Shown: one piece after another, positions 53,821-64,000 of the stretch
Position numbering within the stretch: position 1 is the stretch's first letter
Layout: each line of letters starts with the position of its first letter
Assembly (NCBI RefSeq): GCF_000685235.1
Contig: NZ_ARYH01000001.1
Span: 186,001-250,000, forward strand
Length of the DNA: 64,000 bases
Direction of reading: 5' to 3'
From: Hyphomonas adhaerens MHS-3
Lineage (GTDB): Bacteria; Pseudomonadota; Alphaproteobacteria; Caulobacterales; Hyphomonadaceae
Made by a program: the position numbers and the translations under genes
Notes under the pieces: model-generated
Database searches by the model: none
Seen by the model: only the letters and a program-made list of their open reading frames with translations
Told to the model about the DNA's origin: nothing

Positions 53821-55428
53821 CTACATCCGGAAGACACCAAAGCCGCGTTCGCCGAAGGGGGCGTTGAGGCTGGCCGAGAGGGCCAGGCCCAGCACGCGGC
53901 GCGTGTCGGCCGGGTCGATGATGCCATCGTCCCAGAGGCGCGCCGTGGAAAAGTACGGGCTGCCTTCGGCCTCATAGAGATCACGGATCGGCTGCTTGAA
54001 GGATTCTTCCTCGTCGGCAGACCATTCCCCGCCCTTGCGCTCGATGCCGTCGCGCTTGACCGTGGCGAGCACGCTGGCGGCCTGCTCGCCGCCCATGACG
54101 GAGATGCGGGCATTCGGCCACATGAACAGGAAGCGCGGAGAATAGGCCCGGCCGCACATGCCGTAATTGCCGGCGCCGAAACTGCCGCCGGTGACGACGG
54201 TGAATTTTGGCACGCTGGCCGTGGCCACAGCCGTCACCATCTTGGCGCCGTCCTTGGCAATGCCGCCCGCCTCGTATTTCGAGCCGACCATGAAGCCGGT
54301 AATGTTCTGCAGGAAGACGAGCGGGATACGGCGCTGGTCGGCCAGCTCGATGAAGTGCGCCGCCTTCTGGGCGCTTTCGGAAAAGAGGATGCCATTGTTG
54401 GCGAGGATCGCCACCGGCATGCCGTAGAGCCGGGCAAAACCGCAGACGAGGGTTTCGCCATACAGCTTCTTGAACTCGTGGAACTCCGAGCCGTCGACGA
54501 GGCGCGCAATCACTTCGCGGGCATCATAGGGCTCGCGCACATCCTGCGGCACGAGGCCATGAAGTTCGGCGGGGTCGTAAAGCGGCTCGGCAGGCTCGGT
54601 CAGCTCGAAGGGCTGGGGCTTCGGCTTTGAAAGTGTACGGACGATAGAGCGCACGATGGCCAGCGCGTGGGAGTCATGCGCAGCATAGTGATCGGCCACG
54701 CCAGACCGGCGGGCGTGCACATCGGCCCCGCCAAGATCCTCTGCCGAGATCACCTCCCCCGTCGCCGCCTTTACCAGCGGCGGTCCGCCCAGGAAGATCG
54801 TCCCCTGCTTGCGCACGATCACCGTCTCGTCCGACATGGCCGGCACATAGGCGCCGCCCGCCGTACACGAGCCCATGACAGCGGCGATCTGGGGAATGCC
54901 CTTCGCGCTCATCTGGGCCTGGTTGTAGAAGATCCGCCCGAAATGTTCCCGGTCCGGAAAGACTTCCGACTGGTGGGGCAGGTTTGCACCGCCCGAGTCG
55001 ACAAGGTAAATGCAAGGCAAATGGTTTTCGAGCGCGATCTCCTGGGCCCGCAAATGCTTCTTCACTGTGACGGGGAAGTAGGCGCCGCCCTTCACGGTCG
55101 GATCGTTGCAGACAATCAGGCATTCCCGGCCTTCTACCCGGCCGACGCCGGTGATGATTCCAGCGGCAGGCGCCTCATCGCCATACATGCCATGGGCGGC
55201 CAGCGCGCCGATCTCCAGAAAGGCACTGCCCGGGTCCAGCAGGCGCTCGACCCGGTCCCGCGGAAGCAGCTTGCCCCGGTCCACATGGCGCTGGCGGGAG
55301 CCTTCAGGCCCGCCAAGCGCGGCTTTGGACGTGTGCGCCCGCAAATCTTCAAGCAGGCGTTCCATGGCGGACTTGTTCGCGGCAAAGCGCGGTCCCGCCA
55401 CGTCGAGACTGGATTTCAGGACGGGCAT
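53821..55428 (-). CDS. liuB: Methylcrotonyl-CoA carboxylase carboxyltransferase (beta) subunit
   Basis: 535 residues, typical for MccB. The N-terminal [63 protein letters not shown] (split here by length), [15 protein letters not shown], and the CoA-site TGSFMVG-type block [22 protein letters not shown] are present. It moves the carboxyl from biotin on LiuD to methylcrotonyl-CoA. GGGAGGC precedes the ATG. It partners the alpha subunit 4.6 kb downstream. Confidence 0.92.
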   Translation of the reverse strand: MPVLKSSLDVAGPRFAANKSAMERLLEDLRAHTSKAALGGPEGSRQRHVDRGKLLPRDRVERLLDPGSAFLEIGALAAHGMYGDEAPAAGIITGVGRVEGRECLIVCNDPTVKGGAYFPVTVKKHLRAQEIALENHLPCIYLVDSGGANLPHQSEVFPDREHFGRIFYNQAQMSAKGIPQIAAVMGSCTAGGAYVPAMSDETVIVRKQGTIFLGGPPLVKAATGEVISAEDLGGADVHARRSGVADHYAAHDSHALAIVRSIVRTLSKPKPQPFELTEPAEPLYDPAELHGLVPQDVREPYDAREVIARLVDGSEFHEFKKLYGETLVCGFARLYGMPVAILANNGILFSESAQKAAHFIELADQRRIPLVFLQNITGFMVGSKYEAGGIAKDGAKMVTAVATASVPKFTVVTGGSFGAGNYGMCGRAYSPRFLFMWPNARISVMGGEQAASVLATVKRDGIERKGGEWSADEEESFKQPIRDLYEAEGSPYFSTARLWDDGIIDPADTRRVLGLALSASLNAPFGERGFGVFRM

Positions 55429-55544
55429 TCAGCCTCCCTTCAGAAGTTTCAGGCAGGCTTAGCTGTCTGTGGGGCAGGTGTCACGCGCGTGTCACCGGAT
55501 TTTACCAGACTGACCGAGAAGCCCTCTAGGAAAGGCCGCCGCCG

Positions 55545-57362
55545 ATGCGCATGTTCAGGAACATGAAGCTGGATCTCACACCATCCCTGAAGGCAATTGC
55601 CTTCCTGAAGGATGTGCCAGCCAAGGCGATGAAGGCGGCCGGGCGCGAAGCGTCCTGGTTCTGCGTTCCGGCTGGCGGGACGCTGTTCCTGCGCAACGAA
55701 CCGGCGGACATGATCTATTTTGTCCTGTCCGGAGCCCTGGGCGCCTTTCGCGCCAATCCGAACGGACAGACCGAATTCGTCGGCCATATCCGCCCCGGCG
55801 AGCCGGTGGGCGAGATGGCGCTGTTCCTCGGCGGGATTGATCTGGACGGCGATGGCGCCCCCGAAGACGCCCCGCACACCAGCTCTATCTATGCCCTGCG
55901 CGACTCCGAAATTGTCGGCTTTTCCCGCGAAGGCTGGCACAAGCTGGTCAAGTCTGAGCCGGAACTGCTGGAACAGATGATTCGCATCATCCTTCGCCGG
56001 GTCGGCCGCGAGGGCCAGCGCAATGTCAGCTCTGCGCCGAAAGTGTTCACGATGGTCGCGACCTCCCCGACGATCGACCTGGAACTGCGCGCCCGGGCCT
56101 TGAGGGCCAGCGTCGAAGCACTGGGCAAGAAGGCGATTGTCGTCGGCGAGTCCCTGGGCGCCGACAAGCCCGCGGCCTATTTCGACGATCTGGAGCAACG
56201 CCACGATGTGGTGATCCTGATCTCTACGATCGGGGACACACGCTGGTACAGGCTGTCGGTCCGCCAGGCAGACCGGATCTGGGTCGTCGGCCGGGCCGAT
56301 GCCAAGCCCTCCAATCCGCTGATGCCGGACGACGACTCCCCTGCCCGCGAACTGAAACTGGTCGATGTGCTGTTGCTGCATCCGGGCGACGACCGGCGGG
56401 CCTGCAAGCCGGTTGAATGGCTGGAAGCCGCCGGCGCGAGCCGCCTGTTTCACTGGCAGGGCATGGACGGCCCGAATTGCGACCGGCTCGCCCGGGTCAT
56501 GGCCGGCGTCTCGGTCGGCCTGATCCTGTCCGGCGGCGGAGCCCGCGCCTATTCCCATATCGGCGTCGTGCGGGCATTGCGCGACCGGGGCGTGCCGATC
56601 GACTTTGTCGGCGGCGCCTCCATGGGCGCTGTCATTGCCGCCTGTGTCGCCATGGGTTGGGACGATGCCGAGATCGACATGCGTATCCGCAAGGCCTTCG
56701 TCGAGAGCAATCCGCTCGGAGACTATACGTTGCCCGTCGTCGGCATGGTGAAAGGCGTGCGGGTGAATGCCCGCCTGAAGGAACATTTCGGAGACGCCGA
56801 AATCGGTGATCTCGACATCCCCTTCTTCGCCACCTCGACCAATTTGATGACTGGTACACAGAGGATTCACCGCACAGGCCAATTGCGTGATGCGCTGCGC
56901 GCCACGATCTCGCTGCCCGGCATCCTGCCGCCGGTGGTGGACGGGAAAGATCTTCTGGTCGATGGCGCCGTCCTGAACAATTTCCCGGTAGATGTGATGC
57001 GCGACATGCATCGCGGCTTCGTCATCGGATCCGACGTGACGCGCCAGCCGGAAGGCCTGAAGATCGACGAGTTTGAAAAACCTGCCGGCTTTTTCCGCTG
57101 GGTGGCACGCCATGGCTTTTCCAGTCCGCCGCCGATTGCCGGTGTGCTGATGCGGTCTGCAACCATCCGCGCAGACACAGAGTTCGGCCGGGACATGACC
57201 GACGTGCTGATCCTGCCGGAACTTGCGGAAACAGAGCTGCGCGACTGGGAAAATTACGATGCCTGCGTCGAATCCGGCTACCAGGCCGCTCTGCTCGCTC
57301 TGGACGAAACAAGCATGGTCACACTGCCCCGTCCGGAAACCGCACTTCTGACGAATCTGTAA
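55545..57362 (+). CDS. Patatin-like phospholipase with N-terminal cyclic-nucleotide-binding domain
   Basis: 605 residues, NTE/RssA-like. A cNMP-type beta-barrel is at about 20-140 ([36 protein letters not shown]). An intermediate domain of about 170 residues follows, then the patatin domain with oxyanion GGGARAY (about 330), nucleophile GGASMG (about 358) and the Asp of [10 protein letters not shown] (about 472). It probably hydrolyses (lyso)phospholipids, and a bound nucleotide may control it. No membrane helix is seen. Start is ATG 55545 or 55551; the ribosome site is weak. 67 bases precede the kinase gene. Confidence 0.88.
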   Translation: MRMFRNMKLDLTPSLKAIAFLKDVPAKAMKAAGREASWFCVPAGGTLFLRNEPADMIYFVLSGALGAFRANPNGQTEFVGHIRPGEPVGEMALFLGGIDLDGDGAPEDAPHTSSIYALRDSEIVGFSREGWHKLVKSEPELLEQMIRIILRRVGREGQRNVSSAPKVFTMVATSPTIDLELRARALRASVEALGKKAIVVGESLGADKPAAYFDDLEQRHDVVILISTIGDTRWYRLSVRQADRIWVVGRADAKPSNPLMPDDDSPARELKLVDVLLLHPGDDRRACKPVEWLEAAGASRLFHWQGMDGPNCDRLARVMAGVSVGLILSGGGARAYSHIGVVRALRDRGVPIDFVGGASMGAVIAACVAMGWDDAEIDMRIRKAFVESNPLGDYTLPVVGMVKGVRVNARLKEHFGDAEIGDLDIPFFATSTNLMTGTQRIHRTGQLRDALRATISLPGILPPVVDGKDLLVDGAVLNNFPVDVMRDMHRGFVIGSDVTRQPEGLKIDEFEKPAGFFRWVARHGFSSPPPIAGVLMRSATIRADTEFGRDMTDVLILPELAETELRDWENYDACVESGYQAALLALDETSMVTLPRPETALLTNL

Positions 57363-57429
57363 TTTTCAATACAGTATTAAGCATATTCGGTCAGCTTCCC
57401 CCAGGGTTGACGGGGGAGGATGGGAGAAA

Positions 57430-59403
<1,974 letters not shown>

Positions 59404-59415
59404 CAGGCATCGCGT

Positions 59416-59961
59416 CTAGCGGCCGGGATTGATTTCCGGCAAGGGCACGGGGTCTCGCGGCACACCGGGGACATCGGACAGGATCTTCTGCCACCAGCCG
59501 ACATCGTGCCACGCGCCGAGCTTGTAGCCGACATCCCGGTAGGTTCCGAGATGCGTGAAGCCGAGGCGCTCATGCAGGGCAATGCTGGCGGCGTTCGGCA
59601 GGGCGATCCCCGCGAAGGCATTCCGGAACCCCTGCTCTTCCAGCATATCCAGTAACCGGACATAGAGCTTCGTGCCCACGCTCCGGCGCTGCGCCTGCGG
59701 GGCGACATAGACGCTGACATCACAGGACCAGCGATAAGCCGCCCGGGCCCTGTGCGGCGAGGCATAGGCATAGCCGAGCGGTTGGCCAGCGTCTTGGGCC
59801 ACAAGCCAGGGATAGGTCTGCAGGGTTGTTTCAATCCGCCGCGCCATCTCCTCTGCAGAAGGTGGCTCCATCTCGAACGAGATGACGGTGTCGCGGACGT
59901 AGGGCGCGTAGATGCCGGCGATCCACCCGGCATCGTCAGACGTCGCCAGGCGGATCTTCAT
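59416..59961 (-). CDS. GNAT N-acetyltransferase (PAT/ArsN1-like)
   Basis: 181 residues in the phosphinothricin/arsinothricin acetyltransferase branch. MKIRLATSDDAGWIAGIYAPYVRDTVISFE, YPWLVAQDAGQPLGYAYASPHRARAAYRWSCDVSVYV, the acetyl-CoA loop (QRRSVGTKLY) and NAASIALHERLGF with the C-terminal YKLGAWHDVGWWQ are signatures. It likely acetylates an amino-acid-like toxin or amine. Lies 2 bases after liuA on the same strand and convergent to the kinase. Confidence 0.87.
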   Translation of the reverse strand: MKIRLATSDDAGWIAGIYAPYVRDTVISFEMEPPSAEEMARRIETTLQTYPWLVAQDAGQPLGYAYASPHRARAAYRWSCDVSVYVAPQAQRRSVGTKLYVRLLDMLEEQGFRNAFAGIALPNAASIALHERLGFTHLGTYRDVGYKLGAWHDVGWWQKILSDVPGVPRDPVPLPEINPGR

Positions 59962-59963
59962 GT

Positions 59964-61136
59964 TCAGGCCGTTTCGCCGAACAGTTCGCGGCCGATCAGC
60001 CAGCGGCGGATCTCGGACGTCCCTGCCCCGATCTCGTAGAGCTTCGCATCGCGCAGCAGGCGCCCGGTCGGGTATTCATTGATATAGCCGTTCCCGCCGA
60101 GGATCTGGATTGCATCGAGGGCCAGCTTCGTTGCGGTCTCGGCCGCGTAGAGGATCGCGCCAGCCGCGTCCTTGCGGGTCGTCTCGCCCCGGTCGCAGGA
60201 TTTGGCAACCGCATAGACATAGGCCTTGGCCGCATTCATCTGGACATACATGTCCGCCACCTTGCCCTGGATCAGCTGGAACTCGCCGATCGACTGGCCG
60301 AACTGTTTGCGGTCATGGATATACGGGATCACGACATCCATGCAGGCCTGCATGATGCCCGTCGGCCCGGCGGACAGCACGGCGCGCTCATAGTCGAGTC
60401 CGCTCATCAGCACACGGACGCCGCCATTCAGCGGCCCCATGATGTTCTCTTCCGGCACTTCGCAATCCTCGAAGACCAGCTCCCCGGTTTCCGACCCGCG
60501 CATGCCGAGCTTGTCGAGCTTCTGCGCGACAGAGAAGCCTTTCATGTCCCGCTCGATCAGGAAGGCCGTGATGCCTTTGGAGCCCGCCTCCGGCTCGGTC
60601 TTGGCGTAGACAACCAGGACATCCGCATCCGGCGCATTGGTGATCCACATCTTGGTGCCGTTCAGCACATAGCGGTCGCCTTTCTTCTCGGCACGCAGCT
60701 TCATCGACACCACGTCAGACCCGGCCCCGCTCTCGCTCATGGCGAGGGAGCCGAGATGTTCGCCGGTCATCAGTTTCGGCAGGTAACGCGCCTTCTGGGC
60801 GTCACTGGCCCAGCGGCGAATCTGGTTCACACACAGGTTCGAATGGGCGCCATAGGAGAGGCCGACCGAGGCAGACGCGCGGGAGATTTCCTCCATCGCC
60901 ACGACGTGCTCCAGATAGCCGAGCCCCGTGCCGCCCCATTCCTCTTCGACCGTGATGCCGAGCAGGCCTAGCTCGCCCATTTTTGGCAACAGATCGCGCG
61001 GGAATTTGTCCGTCTTGTCGATCTCGGCCGCGCGCGGCGCGATTTCGTTCTGGGCAAAACTTGCCACGGTTTCGCGGATCATGTCGGCGGTTTCGCCGAG
61101 GTCGAAGTTCAAAGTAGGATATGTGTTCGCAATCAT
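59964..61136 (-). CDS. liuA: Isovaleryl-CoA dehydrogenase
   Basis: 390 residues, FAD acyl-CoA dehydrogenase. [37 protein letters not shown] (substrate loop) and [21 protein letters not shown] are typical of isovaleryl-CoA dehydrogenases, and [20 protein letters not shown] holds the IVD-type catalytic Glu. It oxidises isovaleryl-CoA to 3-methylcrotonyl-CoA, the substrate of LiuBD. Same strand as liuB, liuC and liuD but separated from liuB by several genes of the opposite strand. Confidence 0.93.
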   Translation of the reverse strand: MIANTYPTLNFDLGETADMIRETVASFAQNEIAPRAAEIDKTDKFPRDLLPKMGELGLLGITVEEEWGGTGLGYLEHVVAMEEISRASASVGLSYGAHSNLCVNQIRRWASDAQKARYLPKLMTGEHLGSLAMSESGAGSDVVSMKLRAEKKGDRYVLNGTKMWITNAPDADVLVVYAKTEPEAGSKGITAFLIERDMKGFSVAQKLDKLGMRGSETGELVFEDCEVPEENIMGPLNGGVRVLMSGLDYERAVLSAGPTGIMQACMDVVIPYIHDRKQFGQSIGEFQLIQGKVADMYVQMNAAKAYVYAVAKSCDRGETTRKDAAGAILYAAETATKLALDAIQILGGNGYINEYPTGRLLRDAKLYEIGAGTSEIRRWLIGRELFGETA

Positions 61137-61174
61137 GGCGGTTGATTAGCAGGCCGTTCCGGTCCTGTCAGCTA

Positions 61175-62383
61175 TCAATCCTGCCGCGTAATCGCACGAT
61201 AGAGATAGTAGATGGCCAGCACGCTGAGCAGGGCTGAGCCGAAGGCCAGCAGCGGCCCGACATAGGCCTCGCCGGCACTGCCCGGAAAGCGCTGTACGGA
61301 GGGGGCGACTGTCCGGCGGACGCCTTCGAACACGCCCCACAATCCCAGCCCTGACAGCAGCGCATAAGGCAGCCAGCGCATGACGCTGATATCGCCGTTC
61401 ATCCCATTGCTGCGCGAGGGCGGCAGGGCCGGCGGACGCAGGATTTCCCGCTTGCCTTCATGGGCGGCGGGCGGGACGCGTTGCGGCGCGGGCTCATCCG
61501 GCTGGCGGGGGGGCGCTGCGGGGATCTGACGGGCCTCGATGATGTTGTTGTCCGGGTGGTCTTCCCCTGCCCCGTCCGGCTCGGCCAGGGCGGAGACGGC
61601 GCGGGTAATCTCGTCGGCCGTGGGCACACCGGGGGCAGCCCCTTCGGCAGAGCGGCCGGTTTCCGGCTCCTCGCCGAGAAGTTTCGACATCCGCTCGGAC
61701 ACGGCGCGGGCCGCCGCCTGCGGAGCGGTTTCGGATGCGGGCCTCGGCGGCGCGGCAGAGATGCGGCCATCCTCGGTGCGGGCCTCGATCACCACGGCCC
61801 GCTCACGCGACATGGCCAGCGCAGCGCCCGGATCGTATTGCGGGCGCAGAAGCGCGCCGGGCACGGGGATGCGGCCGGAGGGATGTTCCAGGAACAGGGC
61901 CTTCTCCGCCGCGCGACGGCGCACCAGCGCATCGACCACGCGAACCTCGTCATCCACCTGCGCCTTCCGCCAGGCCGTCATGCCCTCGGCTGCCTGCAGG
62001 CGTTCACCGCTGTTCAGCAGCGCCAGCACATTGGACTCGAGGAAGGCCTGCGGCCCGATATTGAAGGCGAAGGACACCAGCGCATCGAATTCGTTCTGGG
62101 TCAGCGGCGTCAGGACGCGCTGGCCGATCAGGTCTTCGATGGGCTTCAGATCATGATGGCGCAGCACGAGTTCGGCATCTGCACGGGTGACGCGAAGTCC
62201 TTCCCGGGCTCCAGCTGTGTGGCCAAATCCAACGATCCAGGAGCCGTCCGGCAGGCGGGTTGCACGCGCACGAAAGCCCTCGAAGCTCTTGATAAGCTCG
62301 ACCCCGGCTCCGGACGTGCGTGTTGGCAGGGCCAAGACAAATGGCTCCCGTATTGAAACAGTTGGTGTTTTTCTATGACGCAC
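61175..62383 (-). CDS. GH24-type lysozyme-like protein with C-terminal membrane helices
   Basis: About 402 residues. A phage-type lysozyme (GH24) domain lies at about 20-165: ELIKSFEGFRARATRL (catalytic Glu), DGSWIVGFGHTAGAREGLRVT (Thr of the triad) and LVSFAFNIGPQAFLESNVL. A long Pro/Ala/Glu-rich linker follows, then two hydrophobic stretches (LLSGLGLWGVFEG and AFGSALLSVLAIYYLYR). No signal peptide at the N-terminus, so the lytic domain may face the cytoplasm or export by the C-terminal helices is involved. Start is GTG at 62383 by analogy; the open frame reaches 62482 and overlaps mgtE. No other phage gene is near. Confidence 0.78.
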   Translation of the reverse strand: MRHRKTPTVSIREPFVLALPTRTSGAGVELIKSFEGFRARATRLPDGSWIVGFGHTAGAREGLRVTRADAELVLRHHDLKPIEDLIGQRVLTPLTQNEFDALVSFAFNIGPQAFLESNVLALLNSGERLQAAEGMTAWRKAQVDDEVRVVDALVRRRAAEKALFLEHPSGRIPVPGALLRPQYDPGAALAMSRERAVVIEARTEDGRISAAPPRPASETAPQAAARAVSERMSKLLGEEPETGRSAEGAAPGVPTADEITRAVSALAEPDGAGEDHPDNNIIEARQIPAAPPRQPDEPAPQRVPPAAHEGKREILRPPALPPSRSNGMNGDISVMRWLPYALLSGLGLWGVFEGVRRTVAPSVQRFPGSAGEAYVGPLLAFGSALLSVLAIYYLYRAITRQD

Positions 62384-62453
62384 CCGTGCAAATGGCGCGC
62401 CTTTTCCCCTGTTGCGTGAGTCCGGCGTGCATATGCAGGTCAGAAACCGGACT

Positions 62454-63872
62454 TCAGAGCAGAACCAGCGTCGCCAGCCCAAGGAAGGAGAAAAATGCCA
62501 TCACATCGGTCAGCGTCAACACAAAGACCGAGGAGGCCACGGCCGGGTCTGCGCCAAGTTTCTTGAGGCCGAGCGGCACGAGGATGCCTGAGAAGGCCGC
62601 CCACAGGAACGTCGCCATCATGGCCGAGGCGAGCACGAGCGACAGTTTCACATCGTGGAACCAGAGCTGTGCGACGAGGCCGACGCCGACCGCAAACAGG
62701 ACCCCGTTCACGAGACCGCTCAACACTTCGCGCAGGATGGCCCGGCGCACGGCGTCCCCTTCCAGCTGGCGCTCGGCAATGGCGCGGACGGCCACAACGA
62801 GGCCCTGGCTGCCGGCATTGCCGCCCAGCGCCGCAACCACCGGCATGAGGATCGCCAGCTGCACGACCTGGTTCAGCGTGCCTTCGAACAGCGAGATGAT
62901 GCCCGAGGCAACAAAGGCGGTGACGAGATTGACGGCCAGCCACGGAGCCCGCGCCCGCACCGTATCGACCACGGAGTCAGACCCGTCTGCGGAGCTGACG
63001 TTCAACAGCGAGAACAGGTCTTCCTCGGCCTCTTCCTGGATGACATCGACCATGTCATCGACCGTGATCATCCCGACGAGGCGCCCGGCAGCGTCCTTCA
63101 CAGGCGCAGAGGCCAGCGAGTATTTCTGGAACTGGAACGCGACTTCTTCCTGGTCCATGTCGGTGCGGACATCCGACAAAGGGTCGGTCATGATGTCGGA
63201 GAGCTGCACGTCGCGCGGCGTCCGCATCAGCGTCGCAAGCTGGACGATCCCCTGCAGCCGGTAGGCCGGATCGATCACATAGATTTCGTAAAAGACTTCC
63301 GGCAGTTCCTCGCCGAGTTCCCGGGCATGGTCGATGGCGTGGCCGACCGTCCAGTATTCCGGCACGGCCACGAATTCCGTCTGCATGAGACGGCCGGCCG
63401 ATTCCTCTTCATAGGCGAGGCCGCGTTCCAGCTGGGCCCGGTCGAAGGGCTCCAGGTCTTCAAGGATGCGTTCGCGGCGGTCATCCTCAAGATCTTCAAG
63501 GATGACGGTGGCATCATCGGAGTCGAGTTCGTCGAGGGCGCTGGCAACCGCTGTATCGGGAAGGACATCGACCGCCTCTTCCCGATAGGAATCGCGCAGC
63601 TCGATCAGGATGTCGGACGGCAGCTCCCCGCCCAGCAGCTCGACCGCATCGGAGAAGGTGTCGAAGGGCAGCGCTTCCAGCAGGTCGGCGGCGTCGGCCG
63701 GGTGCATGCGCTGCAGTGTCCGCGCCAGCCACCGGGTATCTCTCTCATCGACGGCGTCGGTGAGGTCGTCCAGCAGGTCCGGATCGACATTCGGCGGTTC
63801 TGGCGCCGGATTGGAAGGCGTGGACACATCCGTCATGGCGCCTGTCTTGCCGCTGTTGCTGCGCCGCGGCAA
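62454..63872 (-). CDS. mgtE: Magnesium transporter MgtE
   Basis: 472 residues. The cytoplasmic N domain (helical, DLLEALPFDTFSDAVELLGG), a CBS pair (FYEIYVIDPAYRLQGIVQLATL, ASAPVKDAAGRLVGMITVDDMVDVI) and five membrane helices with PVVAALGGNAGSQGL, the conserved pore signature. Mg2+ binding to the N and CBS domains closes the pore when magnesium is ample. TTG at 63872 with AGGAGG before it was preferred over ATG at 63836, which lacks a ribosome site. Confidence 0.94.
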   Translation of the reverse strand: MPRRSNSGKTGAMTDVSTPSNPAPEPPNVDPDLLDDLTDAVDERDTRWLARTLQRMHPADAADLLEALPFDTFSDAVELLGGELPSDILIELRDSYREEAVDVLPDTAVASALDELDSDDATVILEDLEDDRRERILEDLEPFDRAQLERGLAYEEESAGRLMQTEFVAVPEYWTVGHAIDHARELGEELPEVFYEIYVIDPAYRLQGIVQLATLMRTPRDVQLSDIMTDPLSDVRTDMDQEEVAFQFQKYSLASAPVKDAAGRLVGMITVDDMVDVIQEEAEEDLFSLLNVSSADGSDSVVDTVRARAPWLAVNLVTAFVASGIISLFEGTLNQVVQLAILMPVVAALGGNAGSQGLVVAVRAIAERQLEGDAVRRAILREVLSGLVNGVLFAVGVGLVAQLWFHDVKLSLVLASAMMATFLWAAFSGILVPLGLKKLGADPAVASSVFVLTLTDVMAFFSFLGLATLVLL

Positions 63873-63899
63873 GGCCCCTCCTCTCCCTGCGTGAAGATA

Positions 63900-64000
63900 T
63901 CAGGGCGAAAGCGTATCCGGGCGGACTTCCCGCAGGGCATTGGTCAGATTGTCGAGGTGGGGATCGCCCAGAACAGCCTCCATCTTCGCCTGCGCCTGCT
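63900..64000 (-). CDS. C-terminal end of an unidentified gene (cut by window)
   Basis: On the minus strand one frame is open from the right edge to a TGA at 63900-63902. It reads QAQAKMEAVLGDPHLDNL and on to REVRPDTLSP, about 32 residues. Codons look like those of the neighbours. Too short to name. Confidence 0.5.
   Translation of the reverse strand, partial: QAQAKMEAVLGDPHLDNLTNALREVRPDTLSP

Noticed and set aside
55449-57113. 554-residue minus-strand frame over the patatin gene
   Set aside because: Antisense shadow: low-complexity composition, no family resemblance, overlaps intact catalytic motifs.
61175-62482. Prophage remnant suggested by the lysozyme gene
   Set aside because: No holin, integrase, structural or att-like sequence around it; neighbours are housekeeping genes.

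Overview
The window is chromosomal DNA from a GC-rich alphaproteobacterium, most likely in or near the Hyphomonadaceae/Caulobacterales (inference). The grounds are two exact GTTC-N7-GTTC type LexA boxes, Zur-like palindromes, several TonB-dependent receptors, a dispersed leucine-degradation gene set and typical alphaproteobacterial housekeeping genes (lon, parE, nadE, gltX, mgtE). No rRNA, CRISPR array, transposase or integrase was seen. One tRNA is present.

Layout. 1-3300: 3' part of an asparagine synthase and a serine hydrolase of the beta-lactamase fold. 3575-17086: an accessory cluster with an outer-membrane receptor, a leftward operon of exported redox proteins (HiPIP, lipoprotein, DUF1592-type c-type cytochrome, Tat-exported DUF1552 protein, cytochrome c'-like lipoprotein, exported VOC protein), two TetR regulators, and a secreted carboxylesterase plus amidohydrolase. 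Related operator-like sequences sit at three of its promoters, so it looks like one regulon for taking up and oxidising an unknown substrate. 17284-29324: a probable zinc-starvation locus. It has a TonB receptor, an exported membrane-anchored CobN-like chelatase, an ExbB/MotA-like channel and a DUF2149 protein, next to a COG0523 GTPase, DUF1826, methyltransferase, MerC-like protein, Zur-like regulator, DUF2796 and DUF3299 proteins. Zur-like boxes lie at both promoter regions.

29504-47266: tRNA-Val, lon, an old-yellow-enzyme family oxidoreductase, parE, a hydroxylaminobenzene-mutase-like membrane protein, DUF1036 and YrhK proteins, an AT-richer island gene (TIGR04141/DUF6119), nadE, a zinc-sensing type diguanylate cyclase, a decayed gene fragment copied from a lipoprotein gene 2 kb away, a TetR-AcuI pair with a NemR-like box, gltX, and an orphan small gene under LexA-type boxes. 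47341-61136: leucine/isovalerate catabolism genes liuD, liuC, liuB and liuA, all on the minus strand and interspersed with unrelated genes (DUF817, acyltransferase, EF-hand, quinone reductase, cNMP-patatin, hybrid histidine kinase, GNAT). 61175-64000: a membrane-anchored GH24 lysozyme-like protein, mgtE and the tail of one more gene.

The two most interesting systems are the Zur-linked periplasmic CobN/TonB/ExbB module and the TetR-controlled DUF1592/DUF1552/HiPIP cluster. Start codons were adjusted by hand in many places where a Shine-Dalgarno sequence and signal peptide favoured a start other than the longest reading frame.
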